Source of the DNA: Echinococcus granulosus
Lineage: Eukaryota > Platyhelminthes > Cestoda > Cyclophyllidea > Taeniidae
NCBI RefSeq assembly: GCF_000524195.1
Contig: NW_020170388.1
Span: 953,348 to 1,017,347, forward strand
Reading direction: 5' to 3'
DNA: 64,000 nucleotides
Positions 1-12,900 of the stretch are shown here, piece after piece. The number at the start of each line of letters is the position of its first letter. Within the stretch, counting starts at the first letter, position 1. The notes beneath the pieces were generated by a model that was not told the origin of the DNA, made no database searches, and saw nothing but the letters and a program-made list of their open reading frames with translations. The translations under genes were made by a program, and so were the position numbers.

Positions 1-763
1 AGAGGCGTCAGCATGGTGGTGAGATGTTAATGAAAATTTGAGGGAACCAGAATGCAAATACGCCCTTTTTTCGATATTGAAGATCTTGAAAATCCCGTTG
101 AGCACCACGCGGGATATACACAAAGTGAAAATATTTACTTGCTTTAGATTGAATATAAAATCCGATTCATTTACAATCCAAAGCCATTTTAAATTCCCAC
201 ATTTCGACTATTTACACTTGCATATGATTTTTGGTCATTGGATTCGCTTTGTCATTTTACTCGATCACTTTTCCACAGGATTTGCTCCCCAAATTCACCA
301 TTAATGTAACCCTTTTAGTCGCGCATTATCGTGTGTGTATTTTATTTAAGTTTTTGAATCAGCATTTTGGCTACATTTACATGGTTTCCATAATTACCAA
401 GGTGATTGCACACATGGGAATTAATTTAGATTTTAGTGCATGGAACCATCTACTGCCTAGCACAAAGGGAAATAGCATCAAACAGCCTTTTTTTGAATTT
501 CTTAGCTTTCAATTGAAAAATTCAGTTGAGCTATAAGTACTAAATGAATGAGCGTTGCATTTCACTTTATTGTAATCTGGGTTGCAAAGACTACAATGAA
601 ATTCGCTGATTTTGATTATAATGAGAAGAAGATTGACTCCAGAAATATGTTTAACCTTTTCTATCATCTATATCATAGATGAAAATTTATATTTGCTGCT
701 TTTCTTTTGAATGCATTGGAATAAAACATGTTTGGAATCTGCTTTTTCAAACGACCTTGAAAG

Positions 764-911
764 CACCCAATCACAGCGTCCTGGTGCTGTGGTTCAACTG
801 GCTGAGCACCCGCAGGACTCCAACAGGCTTCTTATTGGCTACTCGTCTGGACTCTTGGTGCTATGGGATCTTCGAGCCAAAGCTGCTGAAGTGCGTTTCC
901 AGTATCACGAG
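764..911 (+). CDS. STXBP5: Tomosyn exon A (first in window)
   Basis: Encodes RPGAVVQLAEHP and then the WD-repeat core LLIGYSSGLLVLWDLRAK, ending in QYHE before the donor GAG|gtgggt (phase 0). It corresponds to the human segment around HPGPVVHI...LLIGYENG. The 5' boundary is uncertain: acceptors end at 763 or 776, and a stop at 708-710 closes the frame upstream. The ATG at 711 lies in this open stretch but is not a credible start, because tomosyn has about 220 residues before this point. Confidence 0.88.
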
Positions 912-3900
912 GTGGGTGTGCCCTCAATGATTGACGAGTGTGAATGGTTATTTAATTTCAAGTTGTTTCTAATCGAGCTTTGTGAAAATTTCTGAATTCA
1001 TTGCTAAAATAGTCCGTCCACAATCTACACTAGAAGTATAAAATACATTTCTGCTGCCTTTTCCAATCCGTCATTCCTGATGACGGTAACATCATTTGCC
1101 ACTTTTCGGATGTGTCTCATTAATGACAAGGGTGATTTCAAATTGGTGTGGTTACTTAATGAACTTGCAAAACTCATCATTTTTAGCAAAAAAACAGGGC
1201 TTAAAGCCTATTTGCTGATTAATTAAGGTGCACACTTTATGATATACGGTTGCTCTAATCGAATTTCTTTTATCTCTTTGGCATCACATGCATCACCAAA
1301 GATTGTTACCACTATTCTCTCCTCTCTTCCCAGAGAAAAACATAATAATTTGGTTTACTACTAATGTATTCCTACGAAAACTTTAGCAGTGCTTTTAAAA
1401 TTGCGTCACATCAATAGAAATACCCAAATTGCCAACCTATCAGAGCTATTTTTATCATTTAACGCATTAAGACCTGAAAATATGCGAATATAGGGTGGGC
1501 AGTAGGAAGTAGTTACTTGTTATGTACTTGCAACTGGTTGTCTGGTACCTCATCTACTCTTTGCGTCTCCCAGACGTTTACTGTCGTTATTGAGGTGGGT
1601 ATCAGTAAATCAGTCTGGTAGAAAGAAGGCATTGTTATTCATTTTATCTGAGTGAATCTCATTTATCATACAAATGGGATGTAAAGCTGCTTTAAGCTAT
1701 TAAAACACAATACGCATTTAGTTTCATCTCATTTTATTGTTGTTTTTGCACAGAAGTCTGGCAGGCAGCGGATGATGGTCGCTTTTTAGGCTTTGGAGAC
1801 GCTGATAGAAGCAGTAGCATTTGTCTGATTTCATTTTAGTTTTTTTTTATTTTAACTATCCACATCGATCATCAGTAATATTTTTGAAGATCATAAGACA
1901 CACGAGTCCGGAAGTGGCTTAATTACAAATGTGCAGAAGAGCCAGACGGCTATTAGGGTAGGCATCATTCTTTGCCACCGTCCACAGTAACCAAACAGTG
2001 ACAAGCTGAAAGAGGCCTTCCTTTTCAAATGTATATTTGACTGCATGTATCGGTTTTTATTTGGAGCACCATTTCTGGTGCTTCTCATGGTAACTCTTCC
2101 GATTTTTTGATTTATTAAGAGACACAAGGAAAGATTATGCGATACATTTACACCACATAAGGGGGATGGTCTCTATTTCCCTTGTAGTACCTCTAGACAG
2201 GGATTACTGTTGCGTTCTTTAATAGACAAGCTCCACTTGAGAAGTGCTGTAGCCCAGACAATATTTTTTTAGTGAGTGCATTTCATGTGGCAATCACCTT
2301 CCGTAAAGATTTACGTCAAAGCAGCATGGAAGTACTGTGTTCACAGATCATTATCGTAAATCACTGTTGGCGTTGCTGTAAATAGTCCTTTAAGAGTGGG
2401 TCACGATTTGCAAAAATTTTGACGCAGCTTCTATAGCCATATTAGTGTCTCCACGGTCGATACATCTCTTTTGTGACGTCTTCACAAAAGGAAAAATCTA
2501 GGTTTTATTCTACCGTATTTAAGAGTGTTGGTAAGTTCTGGTTTGTTAGGAAAGTGAATGAACCAAATTAAACGATTTTTAAAATTTATGCTGAGGAGTA
2601 CACCATTTAGGCTTGCTTGCATGAAGCGTCATGATATATGCATGGGCGAGTGTATGCATGCCTAATTAGCTACCATTGTGAAAGTTGAATAGCTCCAGGA
2701 AGGATACCTAATGTTGTCATTTTGCTCTCAGGATTAAATCTTGTTATACCCTCTTTCCTCACAATTGGCTTTGCTTGAGCTGTTGGCTGCCCTTTTTATA
2801 CTCAGTTTCAAAAATTTAGTCCTCTATTTTTTTTTTAAATTCCTGTTGGGTAGGTTGTTGAGTACCGCAATCATGCTTTGACCTCATCATAAGAATAGAC
2901 GGTATTAACAGGCATTAAGCGAAATCTTTGCCCCTTTATTATGGAGCGATGGAACAGAACACCTTTAACCTATGGCTGAACAAGCGGATACACCATCGTC
3001 ATTAGCAGTGTAGAGCTGGATGAAATTTCACCATAAACGCGCAGAGGAGATGATGGACTTTTAAAATGCATGATATCAACAGAAACTCACGTCATTAGCA
3101 TGGTGACTGAAGCCAGCGAAAGCTGAAGAGTCATTGTAATTGAGTATACAATCAAACTAATGTTATGCTGCACAGTGTCATTATAAATGGTTTCATCCAC
3201 ACTGTGAATAAGTTTTGAGAGAATTTCAAGTGACACTTTTCCGGTAAATGTGCATTTATATTCCTATTTTGGCAGAACCATTGCAGCACAATTTGAAACA
3301 TTCAGATTCTATATCCCTTTGAAGTACCCATTACCATTCAAAGCCAACATCCTTACAAATTCTTTCCACTTGGTACGTTAATGAAACCAAAGGATCACAG
3401 TATTTTGTATCGAATAGACGATGTAATTTTCAAAATCCTTCTCCTCCCCCTATTTCCCTCACTTAGTTAGTTAGTGAGAGAATGAATGACTTTCAGGATT
3501 TTAAAATCCAATTGCCTGGCAGGACAAATCGTTAAAGTTTTGGTAAGTTGGTCATGAATTAATGTGGTAGTCTATGTTCGCTCAAAAATGCTAGTGACGC
3601 TTGGTGAGAAACTATACTGAAGCTAACTTTCATACATGAGCTGTTTTCTTTTGAAAAGGAAGTACCGATCGCGTTAATCATGATTAATTTATTTTGATCT
3701 GTAAAACGAGAAAGAAAATCACTCTCACGCTGCTGTTTAACAAATTCATGGTGGAACTAGCCTTGTAAATTGCTTTAAACATTCTTAAACAATATTTGCA
3801 CTAAGATTTGCTTTATGGGGCAGTTTCAAATGCGATTGTAGATCACCTCTCAGCTTGCCCTCAATAAACACAGAATTAATTATTATCCAAAAGGTTGGAT

Positions 3901-6900
3901 TTACCCACTTATAGAGCCTACAATTTGGCTGATGGGGGAATTGGGGAGCTGGAGGAGAGGAATTAGTTTCCTCTTAGTAGCTCAACTTTTGCCATACCTA
4001 CTAGCTAATAGGGTCACGTGCTTGTAGAACAGGCCATATGTCCATCTAAAAAGTCTTGTATGCTTCGGACCTCCTAAATCCTCCCCTATAAACGTTTTTG
4101 TTCCCGCAGAGGCTCAGATCTTCTTCTATGGGAGCACTATTGTGCTCTATGTCAGTGATACTCAAACGCTCCTCGTACATATGAGATCCCAGGCCCAAGA
4201 ATCTGTCAATAAAAAGTACACGGCTTTGTGCGCAGAGTTGAGAGCACAAGGGAGGGAGAGCGCTACATCCAGGCCGTTCGACCGCCCCACTAACTTGCGC
4301 AATGGCGCATTCCATGATAGCCTGAAGTCATTTAAGGCGGAGAATGTTTTTGTGCCGAACGAAACGCGCTAATCTCCTGTGTGCGCACGCGGGCGTTAAT
4401 GAAATGCCTGGGCTTGGGCCAATTTAACTGAGCAAACTCGTCCCTTTCCGTTAGAATCTTTTTGAGTAAATGATAGACTGTCAGGGGTCTTCCGCTTAAT
4501 TTTTACAACCATTTGCAAACATTCAATTGTAGTTAATTACAAGAAAGTGACCAATCATTCGCATTAGGGTGTATGACAACTATACATGAAAGGCTGTACA
4601 TGTGGGTGGATGTTAATGCAAAAATTACTGTAAATCGTTGGTTTTTACTGCATGAATCGGGTGATGAAGCACTAAAAGTAATTCATACAAATTAATGACT
4701 AGAACAGTTTGAGTTAGTAGGTGAAAGGTTATGCTTGCCGTGCCGGTGACTCAGCAAAGAAGGGGCGTGAATTTCATGAGTTGCCGGGAGAGACACTGAC
4801 TGTCACATTTGTGATTTAATCAACTAAAAGAAGAATTAGAAAAACTAATCTCTATTTGCTCCGGTGACTGAAAATTCCTTCAAGTAAATGATACGCTTTG
4901 CTCATCAAATTAGCTCATCTGCATAAACGGTAGTGTCATTAAATTGGACCTTCTTGTTGGTCATTGAAAGTCCAGGGGCATTTAATAATGTATGCTACTG
5001 AAAAAATCGTTATGAGGATTATGTCACTTTACTTTTTTGTGTATGGAAATCGTCTACAATCCACATTGTTTCGCTGCCATTAAACTGTTACGTGTGAAAA
5101 TGTATTGAGATCTGATCTTCACTTACCTCGCACACATCAAATATATTTTAAATGTTTTACATTCTTTTTGTTGCTCTAGTTACTAATAGCGGTGTAGGAT
5201 TCTTGTTCAAAGTGACCTCAGATATCTCAACTTAGAGGATGACGGCCTCATCTATGTGGATAGGATGCAAATTTTCCTTTGAAGAGTACCAGGCGTAAAA
5301 ACGATTTTGTTATTTACTTTTCAGACGTTATACAGTTTTGCCTGGCACTGGGAGGGCAAAGGCTTTGTCTCGGCACACAGTTCGGGTACCATCGTCACCT
5401 GGGCCCTAAACCAGCCCAAGCGGCCCCAATCTATCTGTCCACATGGTACGTTGTGTCCAAATTGATTTCAAAGAAAAATACTTTGAAACCTTGATTGGGC
5501 CTTGAGAAGCTTGAGTCATCTCTGCAACCGTAATAAGTTATCATTAGGCTACATTTAGATTAATTATAACCGAACCCAAAGCCTGATAAACCAAAATGCG
5601 GGAAGCTGAAAACACCCGCATTCTGCTCCTGTGTGACTCCTACTTCGGTCATCACAAGGTAGTCAGGGTTACTAGCATCCTCCATGAGACAGAAATGAGG
5701 ATTATGCTATGATCATTCGACACCGCAAAACTGCTTCCAGGGGCATATTTCTAAGCGCGGAGTTTATCGTAAAAATTCATTTTTCCTGGTTTTCTCGTAG
5801 CTCATCTGTGTTCCATAGCCATCGCTTTTCATAAACCAACCGCTTTACGTCCAAAACTTTATTTAAAAAACCACGTAACATAAATTGGTTTTTCGGGTCT
5901 ATTTTTCTGTAGTCTCTTCTCATTTCCGCTCTGTCTCCATTTTCTCTCTAATGAACTGCTCATCTTGGTTAAAATCCCTTGCAAATTAAAAAAGCATTTT
6001 AAGTGGGCCCTCTATTACGTCTGAGAACCTTTAAGTAGTTCTGTTATGAGTGTACGATTAGCACGAAGAAATATTGAAATAGTAGTAGTACCATTGCGAA
6101 TCGGTGAAGGCCAGATCGTTGAAGAATCGAATCCAGCAACAATTCTTCTTCTTCTAAAACCTTGTGAATTGGTGCAGTTTTAGTGCCATTGCGTGTATTT
6201 AATTTTATTTCCTAAGTTGAGGTGTTTTTTTTTCAAGGGCATGAGATGGGATGCCGCTACTACTGCTACTATTTAGCTTCGTCTGAATTTTGAAGTTAGA
6301 TACATTTTTGCGATAAACATCTCCTAGTACCCCTGTCATAACGCCTCCCTTTTGCCTCGCCACCGCGTGATTTCACTCCTACACATCAGTTTCCCGCTAC
6401 GAGGCATGTAATTTTCACTCTCTTCTACTTGCCCTTTTTTCTTTAGCACCTTGGATTTTGCCAAAAGATTAATTTTTATTTTCTTCAAAGGTTGCTCTTT
6501 CCTTTTCTGTACTTTGTGAGGTTAGGCGATGTGATTTAATAAAATCAAGGCCGTATTTTCTGCTCAAATATAACTTACTTTAAAAGCAACAAGATGAGCA
6601 AGCACCTTCTCTTGTATTTCAGCATCCTCTCTAGAAGTTGTAAGAACAGCCGCTACTTCCTACATTTTTTAACCAGTCCTGTTGGGACTGTGATGTTCTG
6701 TTAATGTTTGATCTAATCGGGTAGCTCTAAGCGTAATAAGCTTGAACGTGGTTCAATGCGCCTTCAGAGGACAGTCGTTTGCTAAATATTCCCATAAACG
6801 CAGGCTTTAAGTCGTTTTCGAGCATTAGCAGCCCTACCATTCAGCTGAATATGCCATTTGTGAGGCAGAAAAACCCTACTGGATGTTTATTACCAGGAAT

Positions 6901-9900
6901 TTATTTCAGACTGTTCTGTAACTGCCAAATACCATTTATTTCCATATTAGGGCTGAAATGTTTCTATTCAGTGGTTTGAATTAAAATTACAATTTTCAAA
7001 TGAGAATCTATTGACTAGTATTTTCCTTTTACATGCCTTTAAATCAGTTGTTTGTCGCCATCGGAGTTTTCGTCAAAAATTCAAGTTCCAAGTTTAAGTG
7101 AATTCATTCAGCGGTGTGGTGCAAAGTAAACATTATTTCAAAACAGTTTGTATCATAGATAGTAAACTGTAAAAACTCATCGGACTTGTTTCCTGAATTC
7201 AAGCATGATTTTGTCGAACTCACCTCAAGATAAGTTGGTCAATCATCGTTTTTGAGCTCAAGATATTTAAGTAGCATTACTTATGATTTATGACTTTAAA
7301 CGATTTCAATGAGATTTTTGGCACCGTTCATTCCTGCACCCAATTTAAACTGGTTAAGCCTACTGTGTTTGTGGCGCTCAGGACTTTTCTTTGGTCGTAA
7401 GATGCATTACCAACGTGCAGAAGAACTGAGGTTACTGGCATGACCTGAGGGCCATGCTGCCGAGCGGAAGTACAATTCGCTTAATCAAACACTTAGTTAA
7501 ACAGCACATCAGTGTTATGCTGTATTTTTAGGATTAGGAAATTTTTTATTAGATGCATTTGTCTTTTTAGGTTATCTTGTGATTATTTTGCTAGTAATTT
7601 GGGCTTCAAAAATCACTTTAGTGAAATTACAGGGTTTCTTTGAATTTCGACTGTACCAGGGGCCCTAAGAATTGGACATAATTTTCAAGCTTTAATTATT
7701 TTGTTTCTTGATTTAAAACATTTTAGTGCATCTCAGTGCAATTTCTAAGTTTGTTTTTGGTTAAAATTTATTTCAGTTATTCGCTGAATTGGGTTTTTTC
7801 ACACCGGCCAGATCCACACCGAACATTGTTTTCCAGATCAACGGAGGAATTTCGGTTTTTTCCTTTATAAAATAAAATTTCAAAATCACTTTCTTCATTT
7901 TATAACCGTTTTGTGCAGCTGGGGACGACGACGTATCCAACTCTCAATTTTCGTTTGAACCCATTCGCTGTGTCCAATGGCTTCCGACCAAAACAGGGTG
8001 AGTTGCGGTGCCTACTCCACAAAAGCATAACTGCGTATATCATATTCATGCTATTTTTTGTTTTCAAAAGCCTATCTTAAAAGAATACGTCCAGAAGTAT
8101 GGGCAAGCACAGCTAAGACAACGACTTGTGTTTCCTGGCCTCCGCGAGCCAATCAGAACACCCAGTCGATTCGTTCTGCATATAGTTCGACAACATGGTG
8201 TCCTTTAAAATCAAATTATTCCAATAGTTATCAGTTTATTTAACTTGATATTTGTTACCAGGTTTGGCCTTCCATTGTCAATTCCTATGGGTCGTTTTGG
8301 CCTTTTAGAAGTAGTGAACGCAAAATCAGCCACTTATTTTCACTTACTTCTTCAGAGAGTGGTATATTTGAACGATATCCAAACCGAATTCCCTGGACAT
8401 TTTAGGAATTAAGATTTCTCAAACAGACTGTTAAGAAAATTTGCGTGCAGTCGAAAGGAGCTATAACACTAGGAGAGAAAAAGTATTGGCGATGTAAGGA
8501 ATGAATGAAAGGCTACTCGGCATGCCTCAGAGCCCTTGCCGCCCGAGCGAAAGTACAATCGCGGAGCCTCATGTGCTCGCATAACCAAAATGAAGGGTCA
8601 CACAAACAATAAAAGTATTGCACACAGGTTCCACTAAATTTACGCTTAATTATTGCTCGGGATTCATATTTATGTGTAACTTTAAATTTTCGCTAGTTTA
8701 TAAGTTTCCTGGAAGATTTCATCAAACCCTAGGAATGATGTAGGTGGTGGTTCCCTCTATAGTATTTTTAACAATGTACCCTTAAGAGTGTAGTGTAAGT
8801 AGAAGCACAATTTCATGCCTTTATGGCTCGACTGTGTTATTATGAAATGGAGTTAACTTCAGTTCAGTATTTATACTTTAATCAGGTTGGATAATGTGCT
8901 GATAACGTAAGGCATATTTCATGTATTTGCACGGCTTCCAAATATTGAGTTTTTCATCCACTAGTTAAAATATATACTCATTTTTAATAAAGTTTATTGA
9001 AAATTCAGGAGACTTATTTACTGGGACTTCTAATGAGTCCACCAGAGCTTGCGTATCATCCCATCACGGTACTGAATTATTCTAAAGAGGTAATTGTTTT
9101 AACTGGAAAGGCATCCGCCCATTGGACTATCAGTCAATCAAACATTTTCTTCCTGCTGAATATTCTGAAGAAATATGGCATTAGCTTGAGACAGTTGGAT
9201 TGTCTTTCAGAAAATGCCTGTTATCACTATAATTATATAAGAGTATTTAGCGGAAATTTACGCATCGTCCCCACTAAACTTTTATGGGAAAATAGTCGCT
9301 AATTATGGGCCGTATTTCGTCCCATAGCAATAATTTTCGGTTTGCTTTTAAATTTTGCCATTCATGGCAGCATTGTCGTAAACACGGCTAAAAAAATGAA
9401 TTATAAAGTGATCTTCAAATAGTGATAGCACCATTTAGCCCTCAAATTTGCGATTCGGGATTATTTCTTCTTTCCAATTACATGGACGAAGGTTTGCTTC
9501 AATCATTAGTATGATCTGCCTAAGTTTGATATATCTTCTAGAAATTTGGGTTGTTTTCTGTAAACACGTAGTCGCCCTATTTTGATTTAACTCTGGTAAG
9601 GTATGGTAATTTACATAATTGACCGAAGAAAGCGTTCTCATCACGAATTTGGTGGTTCTCATGTGGAATTTGACTTTAAACATGAATTAATTATATTACA
9701 AGCTGAATAAGCTCTTTTCATCGGTCTAAGTAATATCGAAAGTATTGTTCTACTTTAATGGATCTATTTACATTTGTCGAATCTGCTAGGCTTGCTAAAG
9801 CTATCATTTTCGGTTGTTTCCTTGGTATGTATTGCCCATATTTTTTGCTCTTTAGGGAGTCCATAATCGTCTTCTCCGGTGGAAGTCGTCGGGACTGCCT

Positions 9901-12900
9901 GGATGCTGTCATCGATGAGGAGGGGAATTACACGACACCCAGCATCACCATCATGCGTGGAAAACGTCTGGCTGTCATGCAGATGGACTTCAACGTTGTC
10001 ACCTTTACCACTCTCTGCACCTCGCCCTACTTCAATGGTATGTACTTCTGTTTGGTACTTTTAGCAGGTGACTGTTGAAATTTTCCCAGCTTTGATTCAA
10101 TATAATCTTCAGTGTCCCAACCTTAAGCATTAATGCATGTCATTAGACATATATTCGCTTCTCCTCTTTTGCGACAATTGAAGATAGCTGATGTATATCT
10201 TCTTTTTTTTCGGTCTGCTTCAAAAGGCTTTTATTCGTTTTTGGCTGTTTAAATCGAAAATTTCAAACATGCCATTTTATATACTTTTGTGTTCACCTGT
10301 TCAGTGCCTTCAGAAGGTATTTGTTAGAATTTACTTAAGTCCTTACCCAATTTGGTGTATTTTAACTATTTGTTTTTCTTATCTTTTAACCTCAAAGTGT
10401 TCCATCTGACACATTCCGTTTAAGCTGCCAGAAAATTACTAGCTAGAACCTACCAACTTGACAATTGCCAGTTTGTGTATGCTTCATTACCACTTCTGTG
10501 ATTGTTAGGCCGTGTTTCTCAAATTATGCTATTGGCTGTCTTTTGCAATACAACATTCAGGTCAAGATTTGAGTCGTCTGCTAGGCTGGAATTGAATAAA
10601 TCTTCACCTAATAAAATATGCACTTTTCAGTTACACTTCTTTCTTTCGTGCCTCGAGCTGCGCTGATCTACTGGGACTACATACCCTATAATAACCCTAG
10701 TCTCTAAGGCATTTGTGGTTTTGTGAACAGTGAATCTTAAAAGGGAAATCAAGATTTGATAAGTGCATAAAATATTGATTAAATTATCTCCGAATTGACA
10801 GAAATTATGTTAATGCTGATCACACTTATACTAGTCATTTTCTCATCATATGCCACTTTCATTGACGCTACAAAAATGTTAGGTAAATTTCCTGCTCACT
10901 TCAATTTACCTACTTTATTCTGTATGCGAGATATCATTATTTTCCCAAGAGGGGTTCTCTGCTATTCGGAGGTGAGATTACGAGAATGTAAGGGAGTCAC
11001 TTAAATCGTACCGTAGTTCTGCGGAAAAATTTCGTCTGCAAGTTCGTTGGGCGTCATTCATGTTATTTGGATTTTAAAATGCGAAAGAGCTACCTTTTAC
11101 TTCTCATTTGAATGTCAGATGTACATGAATGACTAATAAGGTGAAGTTGTTTATAGACGGGGAAGATTTTTGAAATTTTCATTACAATGAGACATTTGCA
11201 CTCCTTTGTTTTCATGACATCTATGTAAATATTAGGCAGAATAAAGTGGCCATTTCACTTTCAACGTTGCTATTTATCTGCACAAATTTTTTCCCAATCT
11301 AGTGAGAGGCATTTGAATTTCCTTTAGTACTGGTTTGAACCTTCCAGAACTTTTTCCCTCGAAGAGATGCAAAGGCTATGAAGAATATGTATTTGCACCG
11401 TTTATTGGTACTCAATTATTTCCAGCATTTATAAATCTGGAATTGTTTAGTTTTTTATAGTGGCATTAAGTGGTATGTATGTAATGCAAATTTACATTAG
11501 AGACATTACTAGCTAATGAGTCAAGTCAATTTTTGGTCTTCATAGAAACTTGCGATCCATATGCGGTAGCCGTCTTGCTGCAACAAGATCTTGTCCTCGT
11601 GGATCTCTTGACACCGGGGTAAGTCTGCTTACAACCCTTATGTAGCTTTCTCGTTACCTCTTCTTTAGACTTCTGTCAGATCTACAGTCAAGTGCCAATA
11701 CTATTTAAAATCAGAAATATAAAATACGATGGTAAAAAAGGCGCATAAAGACCACCCTTATCTCTACAACTCATATATTCTCATTGAAAATTCAAATTAA
11801 AAAAATTGAGCATGTAAGTCATTTGCACGCTTTTTAAGTGAATGAAGAGTCTGAAAAGAAGTCACAGAGGATGCATTTAATCGTCTCATCCCCTAAGTTG
11901 AACTAAAGCTACTATCTGCCAATTTTGCATTCTAAACTGAAAACAAGTCAATTTGGTGTCAAAGTATTTCCTTAAGTAAACTAGCTCACTATGTTTCAGC
12001 AAGAGTACACTTGTTACTCCAACTAGGTACCCCAGTTTTGAGAATCCCTACCCCATGGACATTGCCGTCACACCAGTGACATCATGTTATTACGTCGTCG
12101 ACTGTCCGTCCGATCTTGTTCCGGCTTTTTATGCTGTCGGCAGTCGTGGTAAGAGGGCAATAGCGACCTCAAAATCAACAATTCAGGAAGGGACTGCTGA
12201 AGGACAGACATTGGTGACAAGCAATGATTCATTCTCTTCTAAAAGGTGGCCCATTGATGGTGGCGAGTGGGGCACCAATTTTTGCTCTTATCAGGAACTG
12301 ATCATCACTGGGTGCGTTATCTGATATTCTTACTCGGTGTAACACTTTAGCCGAAAATGAGATAAACGGATGGTATTTGTTAGGGCGTTCATTAATGGCG
12401 TCGCATATTTGTGATTTATTTCTTACCCATGCCTGATTACCGGTTTAACCAAGCCTTGTCACAGCGGACTGGTTTTGGTTCGGAAAACTAGGGTAGATGC
12501 GAGAGGTTCCTGGTCTGAGGGTAATTATGCCAGCTGGGAAAGGCTGAGTACCATTGCATTACATAGAACGAACCTTTTGTGAGTTGTAGTGGTTATTTAT
12601 CAACTGAGATCCGTGTACCTAATGGGCTTCTCAAAAGAGGACCGCCCTACTAAAATAGTTTTGGACTTCAAAGGGATAGGTCTGGAAGTAGCTTGGGCTG
12701 AGTAACTGGCAATACAGATGAAATAAACAAAAATCCCTGTCATGGTGGCAGAGTCCAGTGCACTGGAGACTGAACAGGCGCCATGGTCAAACTTACAATC
12801 GAGGAAAACGGCATTTTGCAACATAAATCAACTGTTTTAATGTTTTTAGGCACGCAGATGGATCAGTAAGGTTTTGGGATGCCTCTGGTGGTGAGTGTCA

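Noticed and set aside
1..24. Possible end of the upstream tomosyn exon at the window edge (AGAGGCGTCAGCATG followed by gtggtgag)
   Set aside because: The residues do not fit the expected SGYVIxWNK segment, and no acceptor can be seen because the window starts here.
711..776. ATG at 711 as the start of tomosyn
   Set aside because: The frame is open only from a stop at 708, and animal tomosyns have about 220 conserved residues before this point, so this is intron or exon edge.
8997..9302. 101-codon plus-strand open frame
   Set aside because: No domain, no splice signals, AT-driven composition; inside an intron whose flanking exons join in phase.
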